Shown here: positions 17,245 through 25,984 of the stretch, piece by piece
Position numbering within the stretch: position 1 is the stretch's first letter
Layout: each line of letters opens with the position of its first letter
Source of the DNA: Leeuwenhoekiella polynyae
Lineage (GTDB): Bacteria; Bacteroidota; Bacteroidia; Flavobacteriales; Flavobacteriaceae
Direction: 5' to 3' (one strand)
NCBI RefSeq assembly: GCF_042683665.1
Contig: NZ_JBHUOO010000008.1
DNA: 64,000 bases
Notes under the pieces: generated by a model
What the model saw: only the letters and a program-made list of their open reading frames with translations
Database searches by the model: none
What the model was told of the DNA's origin: nothing
Program-made: the position numbers and the translations under genes

Positions 17245-18651
17245 CTAGTTCTGTTGCTCTTTGGTTTGCTCCAATATCCATTCAGTTACCTCCTTTAAAA
17301 CCAAAGGCGAAAACGTTTGCTCGATTACTCCGTATTCACCCGGAGCGCCCGTTTCGCTTTCCTGAAATAGATGATTGAGACCGGTATATTCTTTAATGGT
17401 TACATCCTGATTGCCTCCCTGCTCTAAAGCGGCTTTAATTGCTGAAAGATTTTCGGTGGCCGGCACCTGTAAATCTGTTGACCCGTTTACTGCAAGCACG
17501 GGACAAGTTACCTTTTGTAAATCTGTTGCAGGGTTGTGTTTCAAGAAATACAGCATCCAGGGATTGGCAAGTTTACTTACCTGTTGATTCACGTAAGCTT
17601 CCCGATTCATTCCTTCAGGAAATTCTTCCCTATCTTCTTCATCAATATATGCATTGATTTGATCTGCTACTGCTTCTTTCAAAGCATCCTGATTCTCAAA
17701 TTGCCGAACCAAAAAGAATAGTTCCTTATTTCTAAGTTTTGATTTTGCGATGCGTTCTTCCGATACACCAGAGGCACGGGCAATCAATTCTTCCTGCTTT
17801 AAAAGCAATACGTCTCCACGTATTCCTGTTCCTGCCAGCAAAACGATAAACCCCACATCTTTAGAATCTGCTGCAACCATTGGAGCAATGAGTCCGCCCT
17901 CACTGTGCCCCACCAAGCCTATTTTAGCTGAATCAATCTCTTTGCGTGTTTTTAAATACGCAATTGCCGCTGCCACATCGGTCGCAAAGTCTGCAGACGT
18001 AGCTGTAGCAAAATTTCCGGTAGACTTCGCAACACCCCGATCGTCATAGCGCAGAACCGCAATCCCATTGCGGGTAAGGTAATCTGCAATCACCAGAAAC
18101 GGCTTGTGTCCCAGAATTTCTTCGTTTCGGTCCTGGGGTCCGCTTCCACTTATGAGTATCACAGCCGGGAAATTCCCGTCGCCCTCCGGTAAGGTAAGCG
18201 TTCCTCCCAGATCGATGGCTGCTGTCTCATTGTGAAAGACGACCTCTTCAGTTGCATACGGAAAAGGCGCTTGAGGCTCCTGAGGTCGCTTAAGCGGTTC
18301 TTTTTGTAATGCTTCCCGTCCCAAGTCAAGTGGAAAGCTGTTTCCCATTTGTATAAACGTACCGCTGATGCGTTGGTCAGCCAGTACGCCTTTATAAGTT
18401 GCTCCTAAATTTTTTAGTTCTAGTTTTAAGGTATCACTAATGAAATGCGTGGTCGTAACCGGAATCCCAAAAGCTTTCTGATCAGGACTGTCCATTGTTG
18501 CAGTGTAGGCAGAATCGGTTTCAGTAATATGAAAAATCAACGGCAACTCGATACCCTGTACTTTTAGAGCCCCATACCACTCGCCGGTGATGTTTTGAGC
18601 AGCTAGCATACACGAACTTATACTTATTAAGAAAACGAGTAATTTTTTCAA
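17245..18651 (-). CDS. Secreted alpha/beta-hydrolase (EstA-like) with N-terminal accessory domain
   Basis: About 468 residues. No ATG is available, so I place the start at the TTG at 18651, which gives a standard signal peptide (M)KKLLVFLISISSCMLAAQ; a TTG at 18687 would add 12 residues. Residues 20-110 are a beta-rich N-terminal domain (GEWYGALKVQGIELPLIFHI). The alpha/beta-hydrolase fold follows: ISGSGPQDRNE oxyanion region, nucleophile GHSEGG near residue 255, Asp in VNGSTDLQV, His in LNHLFQ. The family comprises esterases of broad specificity that act in the periplasm. It is a single-gene unit, and downstream genes are more than 100 bp away. Confidence 0.85.
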   Translation of the reverse strand: MKKLLVFLISISSCMLAAQNITGEWYGALKVQGIELPLIFHITETDSAYTATMDSPDQKAFGIPVTTTHFISDTLKLELKNLGATYKGVLADQRISGTFIQMGNSFPLDLGREALQKEPLKRPQEPQAPFPYATEEVVFHNETAAIDLGGTLTLPEGDGNFPAVILISGSGPQDRNEEILGHKPFLVIADYLTRNGIAVLRYDDRGVAKSTGNFATATSADFATDVAAAIAYLKTRKEIDSAKIGLVGHSEGGLIAPMVAADSKDVGFIVLLAGTGIRGDVLLLKQEELIARASGVSEERIAKSKLRNKELFFLVRQFENQDALKEAVADQINAYIDEEDREEFPEGMNREAYVNQQVSKLANPWMLYFLKHNPATDLQKVTCPVLAVNGSTDLQVPATENLSAIKAALEQGGNQDVTIKEYTGLNHLFQESETGAPGEYGVIEQTFSPLVLKEVTEWILEQTKEQQN

Positions 18652-18850
18652 GGTGAGGTTTTCTGTTAGTTTTTGTGAAGTTATCAATATTCTAATATAG
18701 AACTCAAAAACTTTCCTTAAAAGAGTTTTATTTTACTGAAGCTGTTTTAAACATTAAAGTAAAGACTATTACAATACTAAGCTAAGCCTTGTAAGATTTC
18801 AAGCTTAATTATACTGCAATACCGTATTTTTGCCACACTTAACTGAAGCT

Positions 18851-19645
18851 ATGCAAACACCTCCAGAATTGCGTCACGTAAACGTCACCCGCTACATCAC
18901 TCCGTTGCGGGAAGGCGGATCGTTACCGGCGGTTGCCGATGCCGATGACGGCTTTAAATATGTCGTTAAATTTAAAGGCGCCGGTCACGGTCCCAAAGCA
19001 TTGATTGCCGAATTGCTGGGCTGTGAGATCGGTCGGGTTCTGGGATTTAGAGTCCCGGAAGTGGTTTTTGCCCATCTGGACGAGGCCTTTGGTCGTACCG
19101 AAGGCGATGAGGAAATTCAGGATCTACTGAAGTTTTCTCAAGGGCTGAATATTGGCTTGCACTTTTTATCGGGCGCGATCAATTTTGATCCGGTGGTGAC
19201 TACAGTGGATGTGCAACTGGCATCTGAGATTGTTTGGTTTGATGCCTTTATGACCAATATTGACCGGACCTTTCGCAATACCAATATGCTGATGTGGCAT
19301 CGGGAATTGTGGCTGATTGACCACGGCGCGACCTTGTATTTTCACCATAGTTTTACCAACTGGGAGAAAAGTGCAACCACGCCTTTTGTGCTGATTAAAG
19401 ATCACGTGTTGCTTCCGCAGGCATCGCAATTGGAAGAAGCTAACATAAAATTGAAAGCGGTGCTTACCGATGATATCCTACTCAACATTGTTAACCTCAT
19501 TCCGGATGAATGGCTGGACTGGGAAGGCTACGACGAAAATCCCGATGACCTGCGTCAGGTCTATTTTCAGTTTTTGAAAACACGTTTGACGCATTCTGAA
19601 TTATTCACCAAAACCGCAACCGATGCACGACAAGCACTTGTATGA
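18851..19645 (+). CDS. HipA-like kinase-domain protein
   Basis: A 264-residue protein starting at the ATG at 18851; the frame extends upstream only to a TTG. It has a HipA-type fold in reduced form: YVVKFKGAGHGPKALIAELLG carries the ATP-binding Lys region, and the catalytic-loop-like VWFDAFMTNIDRTFRNTNML (D..NIDR..RN) is followed by LWLIDHGATLYFHH, equivalent to the metal-binding D of kinases. It lacks the usual N-terminal HipA subdomain, and no HipB-like antitoxin gene is beside it. The next gene (DUF3037) overlaps it by 23 bp. This pair recurs in other bacteria as I recall, so a two-component function is likely; toxin activity is not shown. Confidence 0.8.
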   Translation: MQTPPELRHVNVTRYITPLREGGSLPAVADADDGFKYVVKFKGAGHGPKALIAELLGCEIGRVLGFRVPEVVFAHLDEAFGRTEGDEEIQDLLKFSQGLNIGLHFLSGAINFDPVVTTVDVQLASEIVWFDAFMTNIDRTFRNTNMLMWHRELWLIDHGATLYFHHSFTNWEKSATTPFVLIKDHVLLPQASQLEEANIKLKAVLTDDILLNIVNLIPDEWLDWEGYDENPDDLRQVYFQFLKTRLTHSELFTKTATDARQALV

Positions 19646-20006
19646 GTATGCGGTGATCCGCATCGTTCCTCAGGTGGAGCGCGAAGAGTTTTTTAATGTA
19701 GGCGTGGTGCTCTATTGCAAACGTCCGCGTTTTATTGGGATGCAATTTCAGCTGGATGCGCAGAAACTGACTGCCTTTTGCCCCGAACTGGATGTGGAGC
19801 AGGTTGAAAAAAACCTCAACGCCTTTAAAGCTATTTGTGCCGGTGATACACACGGCGGCCCCATAGCAAAACTGGAAGCTGCAGAACGCTTTAGATGGTT
19901 AACGGCTACCCGAAGTTCGGTGATTCAAACTTCAAAGACTCATCCGGGGTTTAGTGCTGATTTAGAGCAAACTTTGGAACAGCTGTTTTCAGATTTGGTG
20001 CTTTAA
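19623..20006 (+). CDS. DUF3037 family protein
   Basis: A 127-residue protein of the DUF3037 family, recognised by the opening YEYAVIRIVPQVEREEFFNVGVVLYC and the later RFRWLTATRSSVIQTSKTHPGFS segment. It is cytosolic with no membrane parts. The ATG at 19623 lies 23 bp before the stop of the HipA-like gene, a strong sign of translational coupling. The role is unknown; in this pairing it may be a substrate, inhibitor or adaptor of the kinase-like protein. A repeat array in antisense orientation begins about 35 bp downstream. Confidence 0.82.
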   Translation: MHDKHLYEYAVIRIVPQVEREEFFNVGVVLYCKRPRFIGMQFQLDAQKLTAFCPELDVEQVEKNLNAFKAICAGDTHGGPIAKLEAAERFRWLTATRSSVIQTSKTHPGFSADLEQTLEQLFSDLVL

Positions 20007-20039
20007 GGAATCGTCATTGAAAAACTTCAATATTAAAAA

Positions 20040-20159
20040 TTCATACATCAAGCGTGCTTGCTGAGCTTGGTCGAAGTACAGTCGGGATATTCATCGTACT
20101 ATCTTTTTTACATCGCCCAAAAAAGAATGAAACATCAATAGATGTTGGAATTATTCAAA
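20040..20159 (-). repeat. 3'-end fragment of a structured repeat unit
   Basis: It contains the closing hairpin type CTTTTTTACATCGCCCAAAAAAG at about 20102-20124, the form also seen in R11, without the rest of a unit. It marks the edge of array 3 next to the DUF3037 gene. Confidence 0.5.
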
Positions 20160-20715
20160 TCTCCGATAGGAGATCAATCAACACCTCATTAGAAGCTATA
20201 ACTCCTATTCATCTTTCTGTTCATTTTTTCCATTGATACGGCAAAGCATGTCTTTGAGCGAGTTGATGCGGCTGGGAACCAAAAAAATCTAGGCTTACAT
20301 GAGCTTCTCTAAATTTTTTGCTCCCTCCGCTGCATGCGCTTAACTCGGCCGCTGGCCTCAGACAGAACCGCCTGCTACGCTAAGCTCACCGCAAATTTGA
20401 CGAGAACCTCCTGATAGGCCGATACTGGCGTTCTATTAGAAATTAGATAGTTAGAAGAATGAAACAATACGTATTCATACCCGAAGGGTTTAGTTTCCTT
20501 TTGGTCAGTATAACGACAGCATCCCGTTAAGAATTCCTGAAGCCTTGGAAGGAATTTAGGGATGCTGTTGTGGTTTTTGCGGTAGCAAAAAATACCTATC
20601 CAAAAGGCGTCGTTTCTTTTGGTTCGTTTTCTTTAGACGAGTAAAGAAAATGAACAAACATGATTAGAAGTAAGTCTTACTCAAATCTCTGATAGGAGAT
20701 CAATCAAAACTTCAT
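20160..20715 (-). repeat. Structured repeat unit R9 (array 3, reverse orientation)
   Basis: A full unit reading on the minus strand. Its outer stem arms and GGCC hairpin match R1/R3. Its left half differs in sequence but keeps the stems: TTTTTGC/GCAAAAA at 20574-20591 where R3 has TTTTCGCC/GGCGAAAA, and ACAGCATCCC/GGGATGCTGT at 20516-20525 with 20559-20568. The 3' tail has a GCATCAACTCGCTCAAAGACA module in place of the GTTCTTT hairpin. Confidence 0.8.
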
Positions 20716-20930
20716 TAGAAGCTATAACTCCTATTCATCTTTCTGTTCATTTTTTCCATCGATACGGCAAAGCATGTCTTTGAGCGAGTTGATGCGGCTG
20801 GAAACCAAAAAAATCTAGGCTTACATGAGCTTCTCTAAATTTTTTGCTCCCTCCGCTGCATGCGCTTAACTCAGCCGGCGCAGCGACCTCAATTAAAACT
20901 ATTTGTATGCGAGCGAGCTGTTAACTTCTA
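20716..20930 (-). repeat. Structured repeat unit R10, 3' half only
   Basis: Nearly identical to the 3' part of R9 (tail module, right arm of the outer stem, GCATGCAGCGGAGGGAGC), then it breaks off at about 20880 into unrelated sequence. It looks like a partial duplication. Confidence 0.75.
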
Positions 20931-20935
20931 TTCAT

Positions 20936-21320
20936 CTTCTCTTTCTTTTTTGCATCGCCCAAAAAAGAAACAAAAAACGCTAGGCTCACAAGACGGTATC
21001 GTTAAATTTATCGTTCGCTGCACTGCATGCGCTTAACTCGGCCGCTCTGGCGGCCTCAAACAGAACCGCCTGCGACGTTACGCTCACTTCAAATTTAACG
21101 ATACCTTCTTGTAGGCCGTTTCCAAAATCAGAACTAAGAATTCTATTCTTTAGCCTTCTTTTTCTTCAGTATAGCAAAAAGTCCCCGTTAAGAATTTTCG
21201 AAGCCTTGGAGAAAATTTAGGGGACTTGTTGCGGTTTTGCCCCTAAGGGCAAAAATACCTAAGAAAAAGGGTCTTTTCTTTTGTTACTTTTCTTTGGACA
21301 AACAAAGAAAAGTAAGGAGG
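20936..21320 (-). repeat. Structured repeat unit R11, most diverged
   Basis: It has the same stem order with different sequences. The outer stem at 20983-21009 and 21091-21117 pairs at 24 of 27 positions; GGCCGC/GCGGCC at 21040-21055; TTTTGCCC/GGGCAAAA at 21233-21252; AAGTCCCC/GGGGACTT at 21179-21227; closing hairpin CTTTCTTTTTTG/CAAAAAAGAAA at 20941-20970; first hairpin TTTTCTTTG/CAAAGAAAA near 21287-21312. Confidence 0.8.
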
Positions 21321-21388
21321 AGTCTATAGAAATTCTAAGATGCAAATCGTCACCAAGAAATTTTTTAAGATTAAAAGAATGACCAGAA

Positions 21389-23083
21389 TTACTTTTCAAA
21401 CTCCAGCTGAAACAACGCCACCCCCTGTCTTGGGAGATCTAAGCTTAACTCCAGATTTCCGTCTGTTACGTGCATCCAAACGGGAGAAGTAAACAACTGC
21501 AGCTGCCCGGCCTGCTCTAAGGCTTTGATCTGTGCCGGAGTTGGATTTTCCGGCGAACCCATTTCTTTATAGAGCGAATACGAATTACTGAATTCCTGAT
21601 CTACCCGGTATTGATTGACCAGAACTTTTTCAGCTGGAATGTTTTTAAGAGTAATCGTGACCGGACTTGCTGCAACGTCCAGATCGTCGCGATCATGGTA
21701 ATTAAAGACCATAACCGATGCGCCATCCTCACCTACCGAAGCCAAGGCGTTTACATCGGGATTATCGCGGACACTTTCTGACCGGACTTTTTTATAATCA
21801 TACTCCAGATCTCCCGAAACGGCTACCTGCGTATCGTGCATCATCCCAAACATTCTAAACACATTGAGTACCGGTTTATCTACTCCGTTTGTCGCCATAT
21901 CTCTAAAACCGGCATACCAGGCCTGATCTTCAAATTCAAATCCCCAGGTCACAGCTCCTTTCAGGTTTACCCCATACGCCCGTGCCAAATCATACTTACG
22001 CGCAAAAGATGCAGCGGTATAACTGCTGTACATCGTTCCGTTTCTATACGCATTTTCGGGATAATCCTCTTCCGAACATGCCGCACAGCCTTCAGGGTCA
22101 GACTCCCCAATAATGATGGGTAAATCTTTCAGTGTAGGATAGGAAGCCACCACCTCAAAGCCTTTAGCCAGATCGTTAAGCTGCGAACCCATATTCATCT
22201 GAATATGACCGTCAACCAACTTAGGGCTTCCTTTTGCGTGGTAGGTAATAAAATCTAGCGGAGCTCCTGTTTCTCCGGTTGCGTAGTTTTTACCTGAAAT
22301 GATATGGTCTAAAAAGGTGCGTAAAAATGCTTCGGCTTTATCCCAGCCCGGCCCGGTTGTTTCGGGTCCGCCCATTTTCGCCGTAGGCAAAGCTCTTTTA
22401 ACCGCATCAGCCGTATAATCGTAATGTTTGATGTATTCTTCGGTCGTGCCCCGCCAGTAGCCAATGTTGGGTTCATTCCACAATTCCCAATACCAGCTTT
22501 CTACTTCTTCCTTTCCGTAGCGCGCTACCGAATGCACTACCCACTGGTACACCAATTCTGCCCACTTGTTGTAATCGTTTGGCGGATAGGCCCATCCCGT
22601 ATAAATATCATCATAATCTGCTCCCGGTTTCCAATGATGCCGGTAAGGCTGAGGCTTTGTCGATAAGGCTTCGGGCATAAATCCTATTTGCGCCAGCGGC
22701 TTCATCCCGCGTTCGATATAGGTATCAAAAATCTTGTCGATAATCGTCCAGTCATAAATAGGATTTCCATTTTCATCTTCAGTATAGGCATTGGTTGAAC
22801 CCCATTTTAAAGCAGCTTCTCCATCGCCCGTAACCAGCAAACTATGAGCACGCACATACACCGGAACTTTACTCAACTCCGAAATTTCAGTTAGTAATTT
22901 TTTACCGTCCTTCATGTACGTATAGTTGGGCTCATCATACCCCCAAAACGCCCAAATGGGTTTCAACTCGCCTAATTTGGCATTAAAATCCACCCCTATT
23001 TCTACAGGTTGAATAGTATCATACTGGGCAAATACACTTGAAAAACTACAGACGAAGAGCAGCAAGAAGGTAAAGGTTTTCAT
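21389..23083 (-). CDS. GH39-like glycoside hydrolase (beta-xylosidase/arabinosidase type)
   Basis: A 564-residue secreted enzyme. The ATG at 23083 gives the signal peptide MKTFTFLLLFVCSFSSVFAQ; an upstream in-frame ATG at 23104 adds only seven residues. The (beta/alpha)8 domain shows the clan GH-A signature: the acid/base Glu in YWELWNEPN near residue 205 and the nucleophile Glu in LPIIIGESDPEG near 325. A beta-sandwich tail (VMVFNYHDRDDLDVAASPVTITLKNI) closes the protein, as in GH39. Known GH39 activities are beta-xylosidase, alpha-iduronidase and related, so specificity is open. It is downstream of the CE1-like gene, but a terminator (23173-23197) lies between them, so it probably has its own promoter. 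Confidence 0.8.
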   Translation of the reverse strand: MKTFTFLLLFVCSFSSVFAQYDTIQPVEIGVDFNAKLGELKPIWAFWGYDEPNYTYMKDGKKLLTEISELSKVPVYVRAHSLLVTGDGEAALKWGSTNAYTEDENGNPIYDWTIIDKIFDTYIERGMKPLAQIGFMPEALSTKPQPYRHHWKPGADYDDIYTGWAYPPNDYNKWAELVYQWVVHSVARYGKEEVESWYWELWNEPNIGYWRGTTEEYIKHYDYTADAVKRALPTAKMGGPETTGPGWDKAEAFLRTFLDHIISGKNYATGETGAPLDFITYHAKGSPKLVDGHIQMNMGSQLNDLAKGFEVVASYPTLKDLPIIIGESDPEGCAACSEEDYPENAYRNGTMYSSYTAASFARKYDLARAYGVNLKGAVTWGFEFEDQAWYAGFRDMATNGVDKPVLNVFRMFGMMHDTQVAVSGDLEYDYKKVRSESVRDNPDVNALASVGEDGASVMVFNYHDRDDLDVAASPVTITLKNIPAEKVLVNQYRVDQEFSNSYSLYKEMGSPENPTPAQIKALEQAGQLQLFTSPVWMHVTDGNLELSLDLPRQGVALFQLEFEK

Positions 23084-23172
23084 AAAAGGCAGGATTAAAT
23101 ACATAACTAAAACTTTGATAAGTTACTTAAAATGTTTTAATTACACTTATTATGAGTTGTTCAAAAAATAAA

Positions 23173-23197
23173 AAGCCCTTTCTATGCGAAAGGGCTT
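23173..23197 (-). terminator. Rho-independent terminator after the CE1-like gene
   Basis: A perfect 10-bp hairpin, AAGCCCTTTC and GAAAGGGCTT with a 5-base loop. Read on the minus strand it is followed by a T-rich run. It lies 25 bp past the stop of the gene at 23223-24416. Confidence 0.85.
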
Positions 23198-23222
23198 GGG
23201 TATTTCTGAGGGAATCGAATAA

Positions 23223-24416
23223 TCAATCCTGAAACAAGAGCGGTACAAATTCAGAAAGATAGACTCTCCAGTTTCTCCAAATATGCCCGCCTTCAGACTC
23301 TGTATATTCATAGGGCATTCCTATTTTATCTAATAATTCGCGGTATTCCATATTGGCTTCGTATAGAAAATCGCTTTCCCCAATTGCGATCCAGTAGAGC
23401 TTATAGCCGTTATCTTTTTGAGCTTTTAGTGTTTCTTCAAAATCGGCATACACGCCTTTACCACTTTTATCTTCTCGCGGCATAATCGCAGCAGAAAAGA
23501 GTCCGACATAATCAAAGGCATTCGGATAAAAACGTGAGATTTGTAAACTGTGATACCCACCCATCGAGAGTCCGGCTATAGCCCGATTTGCTTTATCTGC
23601 TTTTATGCGGTAATTGTCTTCTACAAAATCAACAATATCCATAAACTGAGCTTCGTATTTCCCGTTCATAGTTTCCGGTGTCATAAACTGAGGTGTATAA
23701 TACCCATCGCTTCCGGCTCCCGGTGCAGCATCCTGCCCCACGTTTCCGTTAGGCATCACCACAAGCATAGGTTTTGCCTTTCCTTCAGCGATCAGATTAT
23801 CCATAATTTGGGCGGTACGCCCCAATGAAAGCCAGGCTTCTTCATCACCGCCTGCACCGTGTAACAAATACAACACAGGATATTCATCATCAGATTGCTC
23901 ATAACCCGGTGGAGTATATATAGAAAGCTTTCGGTCAAAACCCAAGTCCTGAGCATCATACCAGCGGCTGGCCACCGTACCGTGGGGTACATCCTGCACG
24001 CGGTATAAATCGGCTTGCTCGCCCGGAACGATAAAAATATTCATCACCGAAGCCACATCGCGTATTAAAAACGGATTGGCAGGATCTGTTGTTTTAAAGC
24101 CGTCAATGATAAAGGCGTAATTGTACAACTCAGGAGCTAAAGCTTCCGTTGTAAACGACCAGATTCCTTTTTCATCTTTTTCTAAATCGGCTTTTCCGGG
24201 ACCATCGGCTTCACCCATTGGTGTTTTTACTTTTACCGATGGTAAAAAATCACCGGTAACCTGAACGCTTTCAGCACCCGGAGCCATTAACCGAAAGGTG
24301 ACGGAATGATCTTCATGGACCTGAGGCGAACTTACTTGCTGCCCGCTGAACAAGGCTTCCTGAGCCTGAATAAACGAACTGGTTAGTAAAAGCAATGCGA
24401 GTATTTTGTTTTTCAT
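23223..24416 (-). CDS. CE1-like esterase with N-terminal E-set/CBM48-type domain
   Basis: A 397-residue secreted esterase: signal peptide to about residue 18, an immunoglobulin-like E-set/CBM48-type domain at about 30-125 (VTFRLMAPGAESVQVTGDF, WSFTTEALAPELYNYAFIIDG), then an alpha/beta-hydrolase of the esterase-D/feruloyl-esterase type. The oxyanion region is YLLHGAGGDEEAW, the nucleophile is in AGLSMGGYHS (near residue 285) and the catalytic His in EGGHIWRNWR. Such two-domain enzymes remove acyl or feruloyl groups from hemicelluloses. With GH39 next to it, xylan-side-chain removal is a reasonable inference. It is expected in the periplasm or secreted. Confidence 0.87.
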   Translation of the reverse strand: MKNKILALLLLTSSFIQAQEALFSGQQVSSPQVHEDHSVTFRLMAPGAESVQVTGDFLPSVKVKTPMGEADGPGKADLEKDEKGIWSFTTEALAPELYNYAFIIDGFKTTDPANPFLIRDVASVMNIFIVPGEQADLYRVQDVPHGTVASRWYDAQDLGFDRKLSIYTPPGYEQSDDEYPVLYLLHGAGGDEEAWLSLGRTAQIMDNLIAEGKAKPMLVVMPNGNVGQDAAPGAGSDGYYTPQFMTPETMNGKYEAQFMDIVDFVEDNYRIKADKANRAIAGLSMGGYHSLQISRFYPNAFDYVGLFSAAIMPREDKSGKGVYADFEETLKAQKDNGYKLYWIAIGESDFLYEANMEYRELLDKIGMPYEYTESEGGHIWRNWRVYLSEFVPLLFQD

Positions 24417-24508
24417 AATTGTAAAAAGAATAAAACAGCGTGTGTTTACAACGCCAGGGTTTCCGTTTAAAATTACGGAAATACATTTGAAATATTCTTT
24501 TTTTGTTC

Positions 24509-25333
24509 TTATGCGATTTTAAGAGACGTCATCGAAAGAGAACCTCCTACGGGAAGGTCATTAAACAAGGTGACTTCTTCATTTTTTTCTTGCAAAGCCA
24601 CTGCGTAAATAAGCGGTAAATAATGCTCCGGAGTAGGGATTGCCAGATCAAAAGCCATTCCCTGTGATTTAAAATCAATCAGTTTCCGGTGATCGTGGGT
24701 TAGTATTGCGGTGTTCATTTTTTCGCGCACTTCAAGTGCCCAGTCGTAGGCAAACGGCGTATTCAATTTATCCCAGGCAACACGGCGCAGGTTGTGAATC
24801 ATATTACCACTACCTACGATCAACACTCCTTTATGGCGTAGCGCAGCCAACTCTTTTGCCAGGTCATAGTGGTATTGTGCCGGCTTGGTATAATCGATAC
24901 TCATCTGGATTACGGGTACCTTGGCTTCAGGATACATATGCTTGATCACACTCCACGACCCGTGATCGAGTCCCCATTTGTCATCAAGGTGTACGTTGGC
25001 GCTTTTAACCAGTTCTTGAGTCGCAAGGGCCAGCTCCGGACTTCCCGGTGCAGGGTATTGCACATCAAACAAAGCTTGTGGGAATCCTCCAAAATCATGT
25101 ATTGTTTGTGGATGCTCCATCGCGGTTACAAAGGTCCCTCGGGTTTCCCAGTGTGCCGAAATACATAAAATTGCCTGAGGTACCGCTAACGCTCTCCCAA
25201 GTTTCTTGAATTCATTTACAAATTCATTCTCCTCTATCGCATTCATCGGACTCCCATGCCCCAGAAACAACACCGGCATTTTTGCGGTATTGGGTAAGCT
25301 GCGGTTCCACTTATTTAAATCTTTAAGTTGCAT
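24509..25333 (-). CDS. ygiD: 4,5-DOPA extradiol dioxygenase-like protein (YgiD family)
   Basis: A 274-residue class III extradiol ring-cleaving dioxygenase-like enzyme (LigB superfamily, YgiD/DODA group). Metal-ligand regions are visible: LGHGSPMNAI with His near residue 26, ISAHWETRGTFVT near 60, and GSGNMIHNLRR near 180. The motif HDFGGFPQALFDVQYPAPGSPELA is diagnostic of this group. In plants and E. coli the family acts on catecholic substrates such as DOPA, with Zn or Fe; here the substrate is not known. It is cytosolic and a single-gene unit, divergent from the cupin gene at 25463. Confidence 0.9.
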   Translation of the reverse strand: MQLKDLNKWNRSLPNTAKMPVLFLGHGSPMNAIEENEFVNEFKKLGRALAVPQAILCISAHWETRGTFVTAMEHPQTIHDFGGFPQALFDVQYPAPGSPELALATQELVKSANVHLDDKWGLDHGSWSVIKHMYPEAKVPVIQMSIDYTKPAQYHYDLAKELAALRHKGVLIVGSGNMIHNLRRVAWDKLNTPFAYDWALEVREKMNTAILTHDHRKLIDFKSQGMAFDLAIPTPEHYLPLIYAVALQEKNEEVTLFNDLPVGGSLSMTSLKIA

Positions 25334-25462
25334 GCTTTTATATATTACCCGTGTATAGTCGTAAAAAAGCGATCATTTGTACAGGGCATCAGACTCTAAT
25401 TCGCTATGTTTAAAAAAGTGCCGCTTTTTTTTGTAATTTAAAGCTCTTAAAACTGAAGTAGC

Positions 25463-25882
25463 ATGCTTAAAATTTTGAGCCTCTTGGCCTGCCTATTCTT
25501 TGCAACAACGACAAGCGCACAACACATGCCACAAGACAAGACCTATACTTTTGATGATTGTGTAACCACTTACGATACCGAAGCGATTCAAAAGACGCAG
25601 GTAGGGCATCAATTTTGGTTTGCTGATAAGGATTTTACAGATGGCAGGACGATCAAGATGAGTGTGGTAGACCCGGGCAAATCTACCCATGCACCGCATC
25701 AACACCCACAAGACGAGTTCTTTTTTGTTTTAGAAGGTACCGCTGAATTTTATCTGGATGGTAAGACCGTAGAAGTTGGCCCGTATACCAGTCTGTATTG
25801 TCCTTCAAACAGTATGCACGGCATCAGCAATGCCGGAGACACCGAGTTGAAATATCTGGTTATGCAAAAGTATGAGCAGTAA
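25463..25882 (+). CDS. Secreted cupin-domain protein
   Basis: A 139-residue protein with a signal peptide (MLKILSLLACLFFATTTSAQ) and one conserved-barrel cupin. The metal-binding pattern is visible: HAPHQHPQDEFFFVLEG (motif 1, with three His and a Glu) and a second motif with GPYTSLYCPSNSMHGISNAG (His). Cupins bind a metal and can be sugar-binding proteins, isomerases or dioxygenases; the reaction is not predictable. It is periplasmic by its signal. It is convergent with the TonB-dependent receptor gene, sharing the terminator at 25926-25959. Confidence 0.8.
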   Translation: MLKILSLLACLFFATTTSAQHMPQDKTYTFDDCVTTYDTEAIQKTQVGHQFWFADKDFTDGRTIKMSVVDPGKSTHAPHQHPQDEFFFVLEGTAEFYLDGKTVEVGPYTSLYCPSNSMHGISNAGDTELKYLVMQKYEQ

Positions 25883-25925
25883 CATTTCAGAAGAACTTAG
25901 TATATCCATTTTTAATCATCAACTA

Positions 25926-25959
25926 AAAAAGGCTGTTTGCAAAACACAAACAGCCTTTT
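25926..25959. terminator. Bidirectional rho-independent terminator
   Basis: Stem AAAAGGCTGTTTG with CAAACAGCCTTTT and a loop of seven bases, with an A-run before and a T-run after, between two convergent genes (cupin ends 25882, TonB receptor ends 25985). Confidence 0.88.
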
Positions 25960-25984
25960 AGACAGGCTACTTTTTAAGCAGGAA

